NCBI GenBank assembly: GCA_002812745.2
Contig: NCSJ02000401.1
Location: 1 to 36,565, forward strand
Reading direction: 5' to 3'
Source: Scytalidium lignicola
Taxonomy: Eukaryota; Ascomycota; Leotiomycetes
DNA: 36,565 nucleotides
Shown here: one piece after another, positions 23,373 to 34,738 of the stretch
Layout of the letters: each line of letters begins with the position of its first letter
How positions within the stretch are numbered: position 1 is the stretch's first letter
Notes under the pieces: generated by a model
What the model saw: the letters and a program-made list of their open reading frames with translations, nothing else
Databases searched by the model: none
Told to the model about the DNA's origin: nothing
Position numbers and translations under genes: made by a program

Positions 23373-26300
23373 TTACCATGAGAAAGTCATGAGAGCAGGA
23401 TTCAGAACGAGTGGAAGGAGTAAATGGCTGACAGCAACAGCGCTCATAGGGAGAATGGCAGTAAAACCTTGAATGCGCCAGTCGTTAGGAACAAAAGGTG
23501 CAACGGCTATAATGATCATGCCAGCAATAACAATAACTGAGTACATCATAGAGAATTTGAACTAAACAGGATCGTATATTAGTTTCGGATAATCACATAA
23601 GTAAAGGGTATGAAGTTTATTCTTTGACTTACTTTTTTCAAAACTTTGGGAACTTCGATGAAGAAGTTACTAAACTCGGCTTCTTTCGCAGTAGCACCCC
23701 AGGTCATGTTAATCTCAAACAGATGAGAGAGCAAGGCCTGAGACACATGAAGAGACAGACCACCAAGGAAGATAGCCAAAAGCAAGGTCCACTTGAAGTT
23801 CTCGAAAAGAGCAGACAGGAGACTACGTTCTCCAATTCGATAACGCATGACAGCAAGAGCAACGTTTCCAAGACAACTGAAGATGATAATGATAGAAAAC
23901 CAGACTTTCCATGAATCAATGTAATATTTATCAAGGTAACCGTTAAACCAGCCGATAGCAAAGTAATTGGCTATGGTCAAGATCCAAGCTGCGCCAATAG
24001 CGTAGTAGGTACCAATATAAGAGATAATAGTGACCTTGGATGTGAACCGGATATTGGAGAACAGGAACTTGCGGAAGAGTGGAGTAAAAAGACCCTTGTA
24101 AACCCATTTGCGCACTGGATGGAAAAGTAGCTCACTGCATCCATAGGCGTACTTTTCCCAACGAGCAAGTTCGTCATAGACAGTAAGAGACACTCCTTCT
24201 TTGAATCCATCTCCAGCCCAAGCAGCTAATCGAATAGTATAACCACTGACTTGAAGACGAAGAGACATGTCGAAGTCTTCGGACACATGGGATTCAGACC
24301 AGAACTTCTCGTATCCATCTTCATCTTCATACGAGACCTGTTGAATAGCAGACCAGCGGAGAATGGCATTGTGACCAACAAAAGGAGCAACATCACCATT
24401 GGAGACTGTGTATCGAATAGCACTGTAAATTAAGTTGGTGAAAAATGTAATGCCGTTTTCGAAGTAAGTGTGGACAACCTGCATCACACCAGAAGAAAAC
24501 TGCATAATACCGACTTCCGGTGATTGCTCCATTTCGGAGCAGGCATCAAGGAGACAATCGGCTGGAACTCGAGTATCAGAGTCAACTATTTGATATTAGT
24601 CAACTGGTTTTACAACACTTAGAATGCATATGTATCCACATAATTTGCGGGTCCAGTTTTAGCTGAACTTTTCACTGCAAATATTTTTACGAAGCCAGCA
24701 CCAAAGAGAAGACCAAAACTTACTGAGCAGGATGTAATCTCCTACACGAATGTTACCATCGGCCCAAGCAGATCCATTTTCCTCGAGGGCCTCTTTCAAG
24801 TATCTTTCATAAGCCTTAGCCTCGTCTGCTTGAGTCCAGTCCGCTGGTCGTTGGATCAAGGCAAGTTTGTTCTCAATCATGCAAGAGATGTGAAGTGCAA
24901 AGTTCATGTTGGAAGCCTATAAGACAAACATTTGTCAGCTTTCAGCGCTTGTCTCAATGATGATAGAATGTTAATAAAGGACTTTTTTGTGCTCAAAAAA
25001 TACGAAGACTAGCTATTTGACGGGAGAAAGAACATAATCATATATAGGAAATTATGAAAAGCAAACTTCTCTTCTTTTCCAAGCTTACTGAAAGCAGTAT
25101 GTGGTAAAACTTACTTTCTTGACTGTAGCATTTGTTAGCTTACGGTTTCAATAACTTATCGGAAAAGCCAGGATAAGAACTTACATTTTCCTCTTCGTAC
25201 AAACCCTTCGTGGCCATCCTTTGGACGCGCTACCCATCCGATGCTGTGTTCGGCATAGAATTCGATTCTGGCACGGCGTTCTTCTTCACCGATGATCTGA
25301 AGACCATCATCATTGATGAACAAGTTTGCAGATCCACCTTGCAATTCGTAAGTGGAAATGGCTTGCTTGATGGATTTGACAGTTGGCGCAATGACGGAAT
25401 TAAGACCCTCTTTATAAACAGGACACTGAATAGTAATGTGCGGGAGCTGACCCTGAAGACGAAGTGGAGCTACGGCCGAATAATATCTGGAGTTGGTGGC
25501 CAATTGGCGAATGGGGCCAAGAAGCTGGGCCAAATCAGTGAAGATGATCTGGTAGAAAAAGAGACTAAAGAACGTCTGAACAGGTATCAAGCTCAAAAAT
25601 GCGAGATGCACATATGAACTGTCAATTGCAATTTCAATGGCAATTTGGCGGCAACCAGAGCCTATCGCGGTGAGACACAAGGTGAGCATCATAGACACCA
25701 AGATAGTATTTAGCAAGTGGATGGGCCTTTCTTCGGGAATGATTTGTCCTGATTCCTCGTCGATTCGGACTTCTTGGATCTCTGGCGCTTGTTTCTCGTC
25801 ATCATCATTGTTGGAAGACTTCCACACAAACTGCAAGAGCTCCGATTCAATTGCCTGGGCACGCGATACCAAATGCGAAGCATCATCATCCCAGACGACT
25901 AAGAGAGCTTCCGATGCCACGATAGCAGCGAACTGATGCTTCCTGGCACGAGGTAGATCATCAATAGTGGGCAGGATTTGAATGTGCAAACCGTTCAGAA
26001 GCGGAATGTCTACGGCCTCAGGCGACCACTGTAAGAAAGTCGTAATGACTCTCGAGCTGACAGTCATGGCACACTAAAAATGAAATATTCGGTCAGCTTA
26101 AAAGTTCCTCTTATTATTTAAATCTGTGGCTCATTCGGAGCTCTCTAAGTTTTAACTTACCCGAACATTTAATGCAGTGCAGGCAAAAGCGAATTGAGAA
26201 CTTTCCAATTGCGGCGGACAAGCCACGTAGGAATTTCTCGATTTGCGCAACAAAACACCTTCGATTTCTCCACTGCCGTTGCTAACCCAGCGATGGGCAC

Positions 26301-26520
26301 ATTGCTGCTGGTAGAGATAATTTACTATAACCTCATTCTTGATGTTGTCTATAAATGTGGCATCCTGGGTTGACCGATCGGAGATGGAGTTCTGGGAGGA
26401 CTGCACTCTGAACTGCGGCACTTGCAATTCCAGTTGCTGTGATGGAGTAGCATGCTTCTCAGTCACAGCTGGATCCGCCGGTGCCTGCTTCTTGTTTTTG
26501 AAATAACTTCCAAGTCCCAT
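23373..26520 (-). CDS. membrane GT2 glycosyltransferase (CesA/hyaluronan-synthase superfamily), intact
   Basis: Six exons: 26520-26161, 26073-25185, an 8-nt microexon 25122-25115, 24916-24724, 24585-23633 and 23561-23373. All donors are GTAAGT and phases agree throughout, giving about 863 residues. After a soluble N-terminal part, two hydrophobic segments (about residues 238-295) precede the GT2 domain. That domain has QCPVYKE (about 336), NDDGLQ (about 374), RRGKFKKASNMNF at the microexon joint, DSDTRVPADC (DxD, about 485), SEDFDMSLRL (about 588) and YDELARWEKYAYG (about 620). At least five C-terminal membrane helices follow. This is the layout of processive synthases that make and export a beta-linked polysaccharide from UDP-sugars, as in fungal cell-wall or extracellular glucan synthesis. 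The product cannot be told from sequence. The next gene-like sequence downstream is the broken GT2 fragment, tail-to-tail. Confidence 0.9.
25115..25122 (-). other. 8-nt microexon of the GT2 gene
   Basis: On the minus strand the eight bases TCAAGAAA stand between GCTAACAAATGCTACAG (branch site plus acceptor) and GTAAGT. Including them completes a Phe codon and adds Lys-Lys, giving RRGKFKKASNMNF. Skipping them leaves a phase-1 exon joined to a phase-0 exon and breaks the frame. Confidence 0.8.
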
Positions 26521-27327
26521 GGTGTCGGTGTTTCTAGTTAACACGTCCAAACACAGTTGAGAAATGTAGTCTATACGTATAAACGACCCTACGATTTCTC
26601 GCAGACTCAAAAGCTTTCGTTTCCAGTTGTTTCTGTGTGCCAAGAATCAGCACAATTGTGAGCGAATGACTGAACGTGAGGGTGGTAGAACGGGTCTATC
26701 AAGAATGACTGAGAATGATAGTTGGCGGAGCTTGTTTGGTCCACCCAGGATGGTTATCTAGGCCGTGAACGCGGTTCGAGGATGTCTGAGCAGCAAACCG
26801 GATATCGAAGCTCAAAAAGAGTCTTGCGAAAAGACAGCTTTGTGGTCGAGAGTCGTTACCTGCCAGATAACCTCCGAGATCGAACCAAGAAAGCGAGGCA
26901 AAGAGGGTGATAACGAGCGCGCCAGGAGCGAACGACCCCCGGGTGTATACCAGTATTCCATGCGGCTCAAACGTACACATTCTGAAGGGAGCAGTGACGG
27001 CGAGAAAGAGCTTGCAGCTGGGACTAGCCAGGGGAGAGACCCTGAGGGTCCTGGCTGCTGCAGGCTCTCGGTGTAGCGCCAAGAAGGGGTGCATCGAGGT
27101 CATGGTCGATCTGCCGCAGGTTGGCGGGCGTGTGAGGAAGTTGCAGGCTGTGGCATTCGCAATGTGGGGGCAGTCTAGAAATCGCTAATAGATGCTTGGT
27201 ACGGGAGACGCATTGGGAATTTAGGGGTGCTCTATGGTGGGTCTAGCTCAGTTGAGTGTGCTACTGTAGGAGCGACTCATCAGTCTCGCACCAACGACGA
27301 AACTATTGAACGTGCTACTGTACACAA
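26521..27327. other. promoter/5' region of the GT2 gene
   Basis: GC content is higher than average here and overlapping frames are open on both strands (for example 26699-27103 minus and 26765-27076 plus). None shows a domain, so I treat them as chance. Pyrimidine-rich tracts suit a fungal promoter read leftwards. Confidence 0.45.
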
Positions 27328-27465
27328 TACGGAAGGGGGTTTCAATAATGATCGGTCCACCCTCGCTCCATTTGACCAATTATATTGCTCAGAGCTGCAA
27401 ACTGGCCAATCATATTTTGTTTTAGAGCAGGGGTGGACTGATCATTATTGAAACCCCCTTCCGTA
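27328..27465. mobile_element. 138-bp MITE with 36-bp terminal inverted repeats
   Basis: The left arm (27328-27363, tacggaagggggtttcaata...) and the right arm (27430-27465) are inverted copies differing at about one base (gatcGgtcc versus gatcAgtcc). The outer TA on both sides suits a TA target duplication. No coding capacity. The near-identity of the arms suggests recent movement, in contrast to the RIP-ruined element at 19246. Confidence 0.85.
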
Positions 27466-28964
27466 CTAGGTACGCGGTTTGTTGGCTCGTCGTTCCAGGT
27501 TCTGTCCGACTGTAGCATAGCATAGCATCGTTCCCCCCGGANGGCTGCGCCACGCCATCAACAGGTGGTGGAAGATGGAAGTATTGTATTGCACTTGTAA
27601 CTATTGAAATTTTCCGATAATGCCCTCACCAGGGTCCTTCCTGCTCCCCCTTGCTCGCGATAACCTCACTTATGGACTGTCACAGCTCGTCACGAATTGA
27701 GACACGCTCGTCGGTCCAGAGGTTAGTGTCGTCATATCGAGTCAAGCAATTAACAAGCAACTTCGCGGGTGCTCCTTCCTCTTGGCCGAGTGCTTTCCTG
27801 TTTGTAGTACACGTGCAAGTTACTATAAGTCGTCGCCAAACACCAGATCTGGGCTTCCTTTCTGCTGCAAGAGCCGCTACTCTACCGTATCTGTGCGCAC
27901 CGTCGCAGCCCGCCACATCTCAGCAACACAGATAGACTCGATAGATAAGATGCCTTTTCCCCTGCCACTTTAAAATGTTTACCCCTGACTCTCTGATACG
28001 TTGTAACTACTGTATTCTTGCATCTAAGTATTACCATGCGCGCAGAGGTAACCTCAATGGCTTTGTAAGCTTTTCAGCCTCAAGCCCTTTGCCTCTGATT
28101 TTGGCCTAGCTTTGCGCCGTATTGTCTATTGACTCGGTGGCTTGTGCTTGTGGCGGCTGGCGTTCCTTCGAATGGTTTAGCGTAAAACAAAAACCTACGC
28201 CAAGTCCGATTTGGGGCGAGTGAGAAGAAAGGCAGCTGAAAAAAAAACATATCATTCTCGCTGACCTTCGGACTCTCGTCGCGCTTTGGAGTCGGCCGGA
28301 TCCCTACCCTTCCACTTCCCATCCCACCTTCCATCTCACTCACATGGCTTCGAGATCAGGTCTGCTTCCCATCCGAATGGAAATATCATGAAATCCTGTA
28401 ACACCATCCATACGAGGTTTGCTGAATAGGCAGAACGCTAAAACAGATCTTTTAATGGGGGATCCCCAGCATAAACACGAGAGAAACTGTTGAGCAGTTC
28501 ACTGGTTACCGCAATGAAAATAGAGTTTGACCTATAGATGGGAATATGGTAATAATAAATCAGTAGACTCAATTTTTGAGTGAATTTTTACGCTATTGGT
28601 TTTCACCTCGGCTTTTTTGCGCCCACAAATGCCATACAATTAGCCACTTCTTTTCCCAGAGCTGTGTCATAATCAATATCATCCTCGTTTGGTAAGGCAT
28701 ATAGTGTAATCATGTCTAGATTCTAAGAAGTAATGTTTTGGATGGTAATCAGGAGATTTTTCGAAGTGTGTGTACCATCTTTGGGGGACAATGGTTTAGA
28801 CCAAGTTCTAGGCATCGAGCTTGGTGGTACTGAGTATTCTGGGGCTGAACGTACCGAGAACTGAGAGCCAAGAAAAGCCATTGCCCCACTTGATGGTGTC
28901 CGAGGGTTCCGTGCCCAAGGGTACATCAAGGCTCCTGAGTACTCTTAATGCAGGATCTTGAGGA
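27466..28964. other. intergenic region, no supported gene
   Basis: About 1.5 kb. Short frames occur on both strands but none resembles a family. An uncalled base is at 27542. The minus-strand frame 28723-28929 (SSGAMAFLGSQFSV) could be a scrap of a coding gene but has no recognisable motif. Confidence 0.45.
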
Positions 28965-29270
28965 TTGCACCCTACCACATACCTTGTTAACAGCGAAATT
29001 CGTAAACCGGCACTTGAAGTATTAACAATCTTTTACGATTCATTCGACGGAAATTCTCAATTAGAAAAGGCCATCAACCCCAACAACTCACAACTATCCC
29101 CACTTTTCAATAATATTCTTATTCCTTCTCCAAAACAACGTTTTCCCAAGGCTGCAATATTGAATATGGATGAAACACCCATTCCTCTTAAACATCTTGA
29201 TGGGTACACATGACATGAAAGGTTCAAAGACAGTGCTAGGACATACGGACCGTAGTAGATGGAATAAATG
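28965..29270 (+). mobile_element. DDE transposase remnant
   Basis: The frame reads ...PSPKQRFPKAAILNMDETPI, PLKHLDGYT and then a stop (29211-29213). After a one-to-two-base shift it continues DMKGSKTVLGHTDRSRWNK until TGA at 29268-29270. NMDETP...L.GYTYD.KG.KTV...DRS.W.KRQAT is a pattern I recall from fungal DNA-transposon DDE domains. The readable part covers only a small piece of the catalytic domain. No ends were found, and the superfamily (pogo-like or other) is uncertain. Confidence 0.55.
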
Positions 29271-29689
29271 ATAAGCAACATTAACATTATATATTGTGGT
29301 AGGGAATCTTCGTTGCCAATATTGGGGCTCTGCCTACGTGTATATATAGTAACAGCTATAGTAACTGTAATGCGACAACCTTCCCTCCTTCTTCTATTTT
29401 CTGCACGGTGATTGGCTACGGGACCAACCACCCAACCATAGCTCTACGGAACACTCACCGACGGCCTTATCTCCTCCCTACATGCCGACTGTACGACTCG
29501 ATAGTACTCCCACAATATATTGTGTGCCATACACCACAAGTGTATCTAAAATAAATAATTTTTGTACTTCAACTACTACAGTCGCTGTATTATTTCTGAA
29601 GCTCTTCTATCGTCATACTAAGATTCGGTTCGAGGCCTTGAGCAAACCGTCGGATCTGAAGTGAATGCCATAGCTGTCAGTGAGCAGAG
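29271..29689. other. non-coding stretch downstream of the oxidoreductase gene
   Basis: AT-rich, containing a TATATATAG box-like sequence near 29340 and a TGTGGTAGGG...CTACTACA segment (29295-29580). The latter recalls a solo LTR but has no flanking duplication. No gene is supported. Confidence 0.4.
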
Positions 29690-31326
29690 TTAGTCATCAG
29701 CAACGCAAAATACTATTTTATAGGAGAAGCTCCATTTGAAGTGGTAAAGGATACTGACACTGGAGAGATCGGCACCAATGGATTTTATTGGGAGCTTTCG
29801 TTTGATGCCGCCACCGGTTACAGAATAAGTAGTGCACACAGCTATATTGTCGGGAATAGTAGGATCCATTATCATCTGAGGGAACTCAGGCAAAATGGTC
29901 GCCGGTCGAGCTACCCCTACCATGTCGCAGGCACCAGATGTGATTGCATCCCGGATTGCGGTTCTACTTCTAAACCCCCCTGTGACAAGCAAAGGTACAT
30001 GGGGTAGTCTTTCGCGCACCTTAACAGCAAAGTCCAAAAAGAGGACCTCGCGGCTGCTTCTATGGGAGCTTTGATAGGGAGTACTTGTCGGAGTACTTGT
30101 CTTCGTAGGTTGAACAGACCCATGGTAGCTCTATAGTGGAGTTGGTCAGCAATGCAACAGTGATCCAGACTTGGCCTTCTAAGTTGGTTAATTCGAGATC
30201 TTGCCCACCTTTGGATTCTCATACGTGCCACCGCTGATTTCAACAAAGTCAACACCATAGCTTGTGATGGCTTCTATCTGGCCGTATACCTCATCCTCAG
30301 ATAGACCTCCATGTTGATAATCTGCGCTGTTCAGTTTAATTCCGAGGATGAAATCTGGAGAGACAGCCTTGCGGATACCGTGGATAATCTCTTTTATAAA
30401 TGTTAGACGGTTCTCCAGTGTACCACCATACCTGTCACTTCGTAGGTTGGTCTGTACAAAGTCAGCTTGAAAATGCAACCATACCTATCCCGAAATCGTG
30501 AATTTTCGCACCTTTGGTGATAGGAATAGACCTATTACACAGCGACTGTTAGAAGTTAATCTTATTTTCAGTGGATAAACCAGATAAAGATCTCACTGAT
30601 GAGGTATCCATGTGCACCATGCAGTTCTACCCCCCCTAAATTCTGCCCGCTCGGCAACCTTTGCACCATTGACAAACATTTGTACAGTATCGGTGATGTC
30701 TGCTTGAGTCATTTCTCGTGGTATGCCAAATATTAAACATCTCAGTAGTATAGTAATGATACCTGAGCCAAAATCAAGAGGCACTACACTAGGAGCCATT
30801 GTTTTGTCGAAGAATCCATGTGTGCCATTACCCACTGCACTCTGCCGTCCAGCATGGCAAAGCCGAACAAGTGCCGGCGTCCCAGATGCTTGGGCTCTAT
30901 TAGCCCACTCTGTCCAGATACCCATAACACTCGGATTATTTAGAGGAGGTGCAACGACATCACCTGTGTCGCCTAGGAATCGACCGTCTACTTGAACGTT
31001 TCCTAAGGACAGTCATCACTTGGTACACCGGTCTGACTTATAGCATAGTTTCAGTGATCTTGGATTGGACTTACCGGTCAAAATGAGTCCATAGCCCGCT
31101 TTCCCCCATCTTTCATAGGCACTGAGATGCAATATTGATGGCTGATTTTGTATCGGCTCTGCCAGCTTTTCGCCTGTCGCTGCGTGTTGTAATAAAATGT
31201 TTAGTTCATGATGGAAACAACTCACCGTTAGCACTTCACCTTAACAATTCTGTTCGGAATCACAAATCCATTTCGAAGTTTTAAAGCCGAAGCTATTCCA
31301 GGTATATCTGTTGGTGATACATCCAT
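29690..31326 (-). CDS. Old Yellow Enzyme-type NADH:flavin oxidoreductase, frame-damaged
   Basis: Proposed exons: 31326-31226, 31179-31075, 31002-30597, a 20-nt exon 30531-30512, 30451-30209 and 30130-29690, about 430 residues. Motifs of the FMN-binding TIM barrel appear in order: NGFVIPNRIVK, YERWGKAGYGLILTGNVQVD, LVRLCHAGRQS, VELHGAHGYLIS, TNLRSDRYGGTLENR (the family hallmark), VDFVEISGGTYENPK, VPLLVTGGFRSR, and CDMVGVARP near the flavin phosphate. Such enzymes reduce activated C=C bonds with NAD(P)H. Two frame problems have no N beside them. A G7 run (plus strand 30630-30636) needs one G fewer to read EFRGVELHG. The end of exon 1 (about 31226-31240) contains an in-frame TAA and joins exon 2 in the wrong phase. 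It may be a decaying gene, or exon 1 may be mis-spliced by me. It is divergent from the ABC transporter remnant. Confidence 0.75.
30512..30531 (-). other. 20-nt microexon of the OYE-type gene
   Basis: The bases GTCTATTCCTATCACCAAAG supply S-L-F-L-S-P-K between LI(S) and TNLRSDRYGG. They are bounded by TAATAG and GTGCGA. Homologues carry (S)QFLSP...NLRSDRYGG at this place, so the exon is needed for the conserved barrel segment. Confidence 0.6.
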
Positions 31327-31579
31327 AGCAAAGACCCTCCAACACAAGGAAAATTATATTGTGAAATACTGATTATGGATGGCTCTTGAGGTCTAGCTAC
31401 ATGATCTTATTTGTATCTTTGTATCTTTGATTGAGCTATTTAATCACATATACACTTTTGATCGGACAGATTAGTTGTTCCGGACGAGCTGGCTCGTCTG
31501 AGTCAACGCCAGTCTAGCCATGGCGATCGGGTGTAGATGAAGGGCGAACCCCATAATCCACATTGTCTACATGAAGTAG

Positions 31580-34500
31580 TACCAGATAACTGATATCTTC
31601 AAGACCAGACAAAACACCTACGCTATGTATCACCCCAGCATCGAGTCCCTTGCTACTATGACCGCTGAATATCCAATCAAATTTCTTAACCTGGTTGTCT
31701 TAAACGTCACTATATATTTCCTGACTAATCTGAAGAGAGAGCCTGGGGCCTTCTTTATATTTTTCTTATTTACGTATGCGGCGTTCATAGTCATGAGTTC
31801 AGTGTTTCGGACCATCGGCGCGGCAACTAAAACTATCGAGTCAGCCCTATCAATAGCAGGGGTCGTGCTTCTCCCTCTGACAGTGAGTAGTGGCTGTAAG
31901 TCCTTTACTCCTCTCATCGTATTTTGAAACAGAGTTAATGTTTCTTAGATATAATTCCACTACCAACAATGCACCCTTGGTTTAAATGGATCTCGTATAT
32001 CGACCCCTTGCGGTATGCTTTCGAGTCTTTGATGGCGAATGAATTTCACGGTCGTCTGGCCATCTGTGACAATCTGATACCGACTGGCGAAGGTTTTGAC
32101 TTCGCTAACCAGGTCTGTGCAGTCACGGGTTCCACATCTGGCTCACGCTTCGTCTCTGGGGATGACTACATCATGACCTCTTTTACCTATAGCTATGACA
32201 ATCTGTGGCGAAACTTCGGCATCCTTATTGGACTTTGGGCCTTCTTTTCATTAACTTATGCACTGGCATCTGAATTTCAAACGCCTGCGGGTGACCGGGG
32301 AGAGTTTTGATCTTTAGAAAAGGCCATGCTCCCGATGCTGTCAAGCTCGCCTTGCAAAATAAAAATGTTGATGATGACTTAGAAAACAATAATAGTGACG
32401 TACCACAGAACATCAAAGAAGAGTTAGAAACTTTACAAGAGAGTTCAACGCGACGAAATCTAGCCGGTTTAGTCAAGTCAAGGGATATCTTCACGTGGCA
32501 GAATGTTTCCTACGACTTAATGGTTAAGGGTGGTATTCAACGGAGGCTCCTGGATAGTGTTTACGGCTACGTGAAACCTGGAACTCTGACGGCATTGATG
32601 GGAGAAAGTGGCGCCGGGAAGACGACCTTACTAAACGTGTTGGCGCAGAGAATCGATACTGGGATCATCACTGGAGATATGCTTGTCAATGGATCAGCTC
32701 TAGATGTATCTTTTCAAAGGCAATCGGGTTACGTCCAGCAGCAAGTAAATCTCCATTTTTCTTTTTTGTTTGTGTTTTATGGGGTCGAAACTGATATCCC
32801 CAGGATATCCATCTGGCACAAGCCACAGTCCGAGAAGCCCTCAGATTTTCTGCTCTCCTCCGTCAACCAAAAGAAGTTTCGGTGGAAGATAAATATGAAT
32901 ATGTTGAACGTGTTATTGTTATGCTGGAGATGGAGCAATATGCTGAAGCCATTATTGGCAATCCAGGTTCTGGTCTCAGCGTTGAACAGCGCAAACGAAC
33001 CTCCATTGGTGTCGAGCTTGTGGCCAAACCAGCATTGTTACTATTTCTCGACGAGCCTACGAGTGGATTGGATAGTCGTATGTCTTCCTCCTTTCTTTCA
33101 CGATATAAAATACCTCTTCTGATGCTTTTTAGAATCCGCTTGGTCAGTCATCAAATTCTTGCGTAAGTTGGCCGATGCTGGACAAGCAATTCTCTGCACT
33201 ATTCATCAGCCTTCCAGTGTGCTTTTCCAGCAATTCGATCGACTCTTGTTACTTCAGAAAGGAGGACAGACTGTGTATTTCGGTATGCATCCTCGATATT
33301 TATCTTGGTGAAAAGTATGGGCAGCTGACTTGTTCGGATAGGGGACATAGGTCAAAACTCCCAGACAGTCATTGACTACTTTGAGCGCAATGGAGTGCGA
33401 AAGTGTCCAGACACAGCAAACGCTGCCGAGTATATCCTCAATGTGATCAGTGCTAGGGCCACTGCACGAGTGGAAGAGGATTGGCGCCAGATTTGGACTC
33501 GCTCTGAAGAGTACCAAGTCCTTATCGAAGAAATTAACTTTTTACAGAATGACTATCGAGGTTCGGAACAGTCAGGTAACGAAGTCACTCGTCAGTCTAG
33601 CTCCAATCCCAACTCCTCAAACAGCTCTAAATACTCCAACAACCCCAACACAACAAGCTTCGCAATGCCTTTGCTTAGTCAATACAGAGCAGTACAATTC
33701 CGAATACTACAGACATACTGGCGATCGCCAGTTTATATCCTTGGAAAGCTGGTTCTGAATGTATTTGCAGGACTATTCCTAGGTTTCACGTTCTACAAAG
33801 AAAATGGTAGTGTTGCCGGCCTTCAGAACAAACTTTTCGCCGTCTTTATGGCGGTCCTTCTCTCATTTCCACTGATGAATCAACTCCAACCTGCATTTAT
33901 ATCCCTACGGGATATTTACGAAGCCCGCGAGAAGCCGTCAAAGATGTATCACTGGTCGACCTTCATTCTCTCAATCTTAATAGTCGAATTCATCTGGAAT
34001 TGTATCAGCACCACTTTCTTTTTTTTCCCCTGGTACTATGCGGTCGGCTTCAACTGGCACATCGAGTACTTTACTGCTCGTGGAGGCTATACCTGGCTTA
34101 TGATGATGCTCTTCGCGATGTACTACACGACGTTCGGACAGATAATGGCGGCAGCAGCACCAGACCTTACCGCAGCTGGAATTTTCACTAACTTGCTTGC
34201 CACATTCATAATCCTGTTTAACGGCACCCTACAACCTTTGTCTGAACTTCCCCATTTTTGGAAGTTCATGTACCATCTGGCCCCGTACACTTATGTTATT
34301 GGTGGACTCCTGTCCACTGCAGTCCATGCCACAGATATTGTGTGTGAGCCGCACGAGATCAACATCTTCCAATCTCCTCTTGGAAAGAGTTGTGAGGCGT
34401 ATGCCGGTGGGTTTGTGGACACCTCGCCTGGGAAACTACTGAACCCAAACGCGACATCTGATTGTCAATATTGCAGATACGCTTCTGGGGATCAATGGCT

Positions 34501-34738
34501 AGCTTCCCTTAGTCTTTCTTGGCACCAGAGGTGGAGGAACGTGTGGTTTTTGTGCGCTTATATTTCGTTTAATATCTTTCTTGTGTTTTTGCTGTTTTAT
34601 ATTACTAGGGTTTGGAGGGTAAAAAGGGGTAGTGGGAAGAGCTCTGCAGTGAGTCTGAGTTCTGTAGTAATTAGCGTACCCACGGGTAGGAAGGAGAAAG
34701 AGGGAGATCTCACCTCAGAAGGTGAGAAGGAACTGTAG
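31580..34738 (+). pseudogene. PDR-type (ABCG) ABC transporter, 5'-truncated half
   Basis: The frame opens after a TAG at 31577-31579 and is homologous from about YAMYHPSIESLA, inside the first membrane domain. NBD1 and the first helices are absent. Segments 31580-31895, 31949-32744, 32804-33077, 33133-33282 and 33342-34738 join in phase. They give the end of TMD1 (MHPWFKWISYIDPLRYAFES) and then NBD2 with Walker A GESGAGKTTLL, signature [15 protein letters not shown], Walker [15 protein letters not shown] and the switch His in [11 protein letters not shown]2 follows to TSEGEKEL. A frame break without an N lies near 32304 (GEF* where one extra base would give GEVLIFRKGHAPDAV). Full-length members have about 1,400-1,500 residues; about 900 remain. 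Intact homologues export drugs and plant defence compounds. This copy is probably not a working pump. Confidence 0.85.

Noticed and set aside
26699..27188. Overlapping 90-134-codon frames on both strands
   Set aside because: They arise from locally higher GC with few stops. No motif, splice partner or consistent strand supports coding.
29295..29580. Possible solo LTR (TGTGGTAGGG ... CTACTACA with an internal TATATATAG)
   Set aside because: No flanking short duplication is visible and no internal retrotransposon sequence is present, so it stays unproven.
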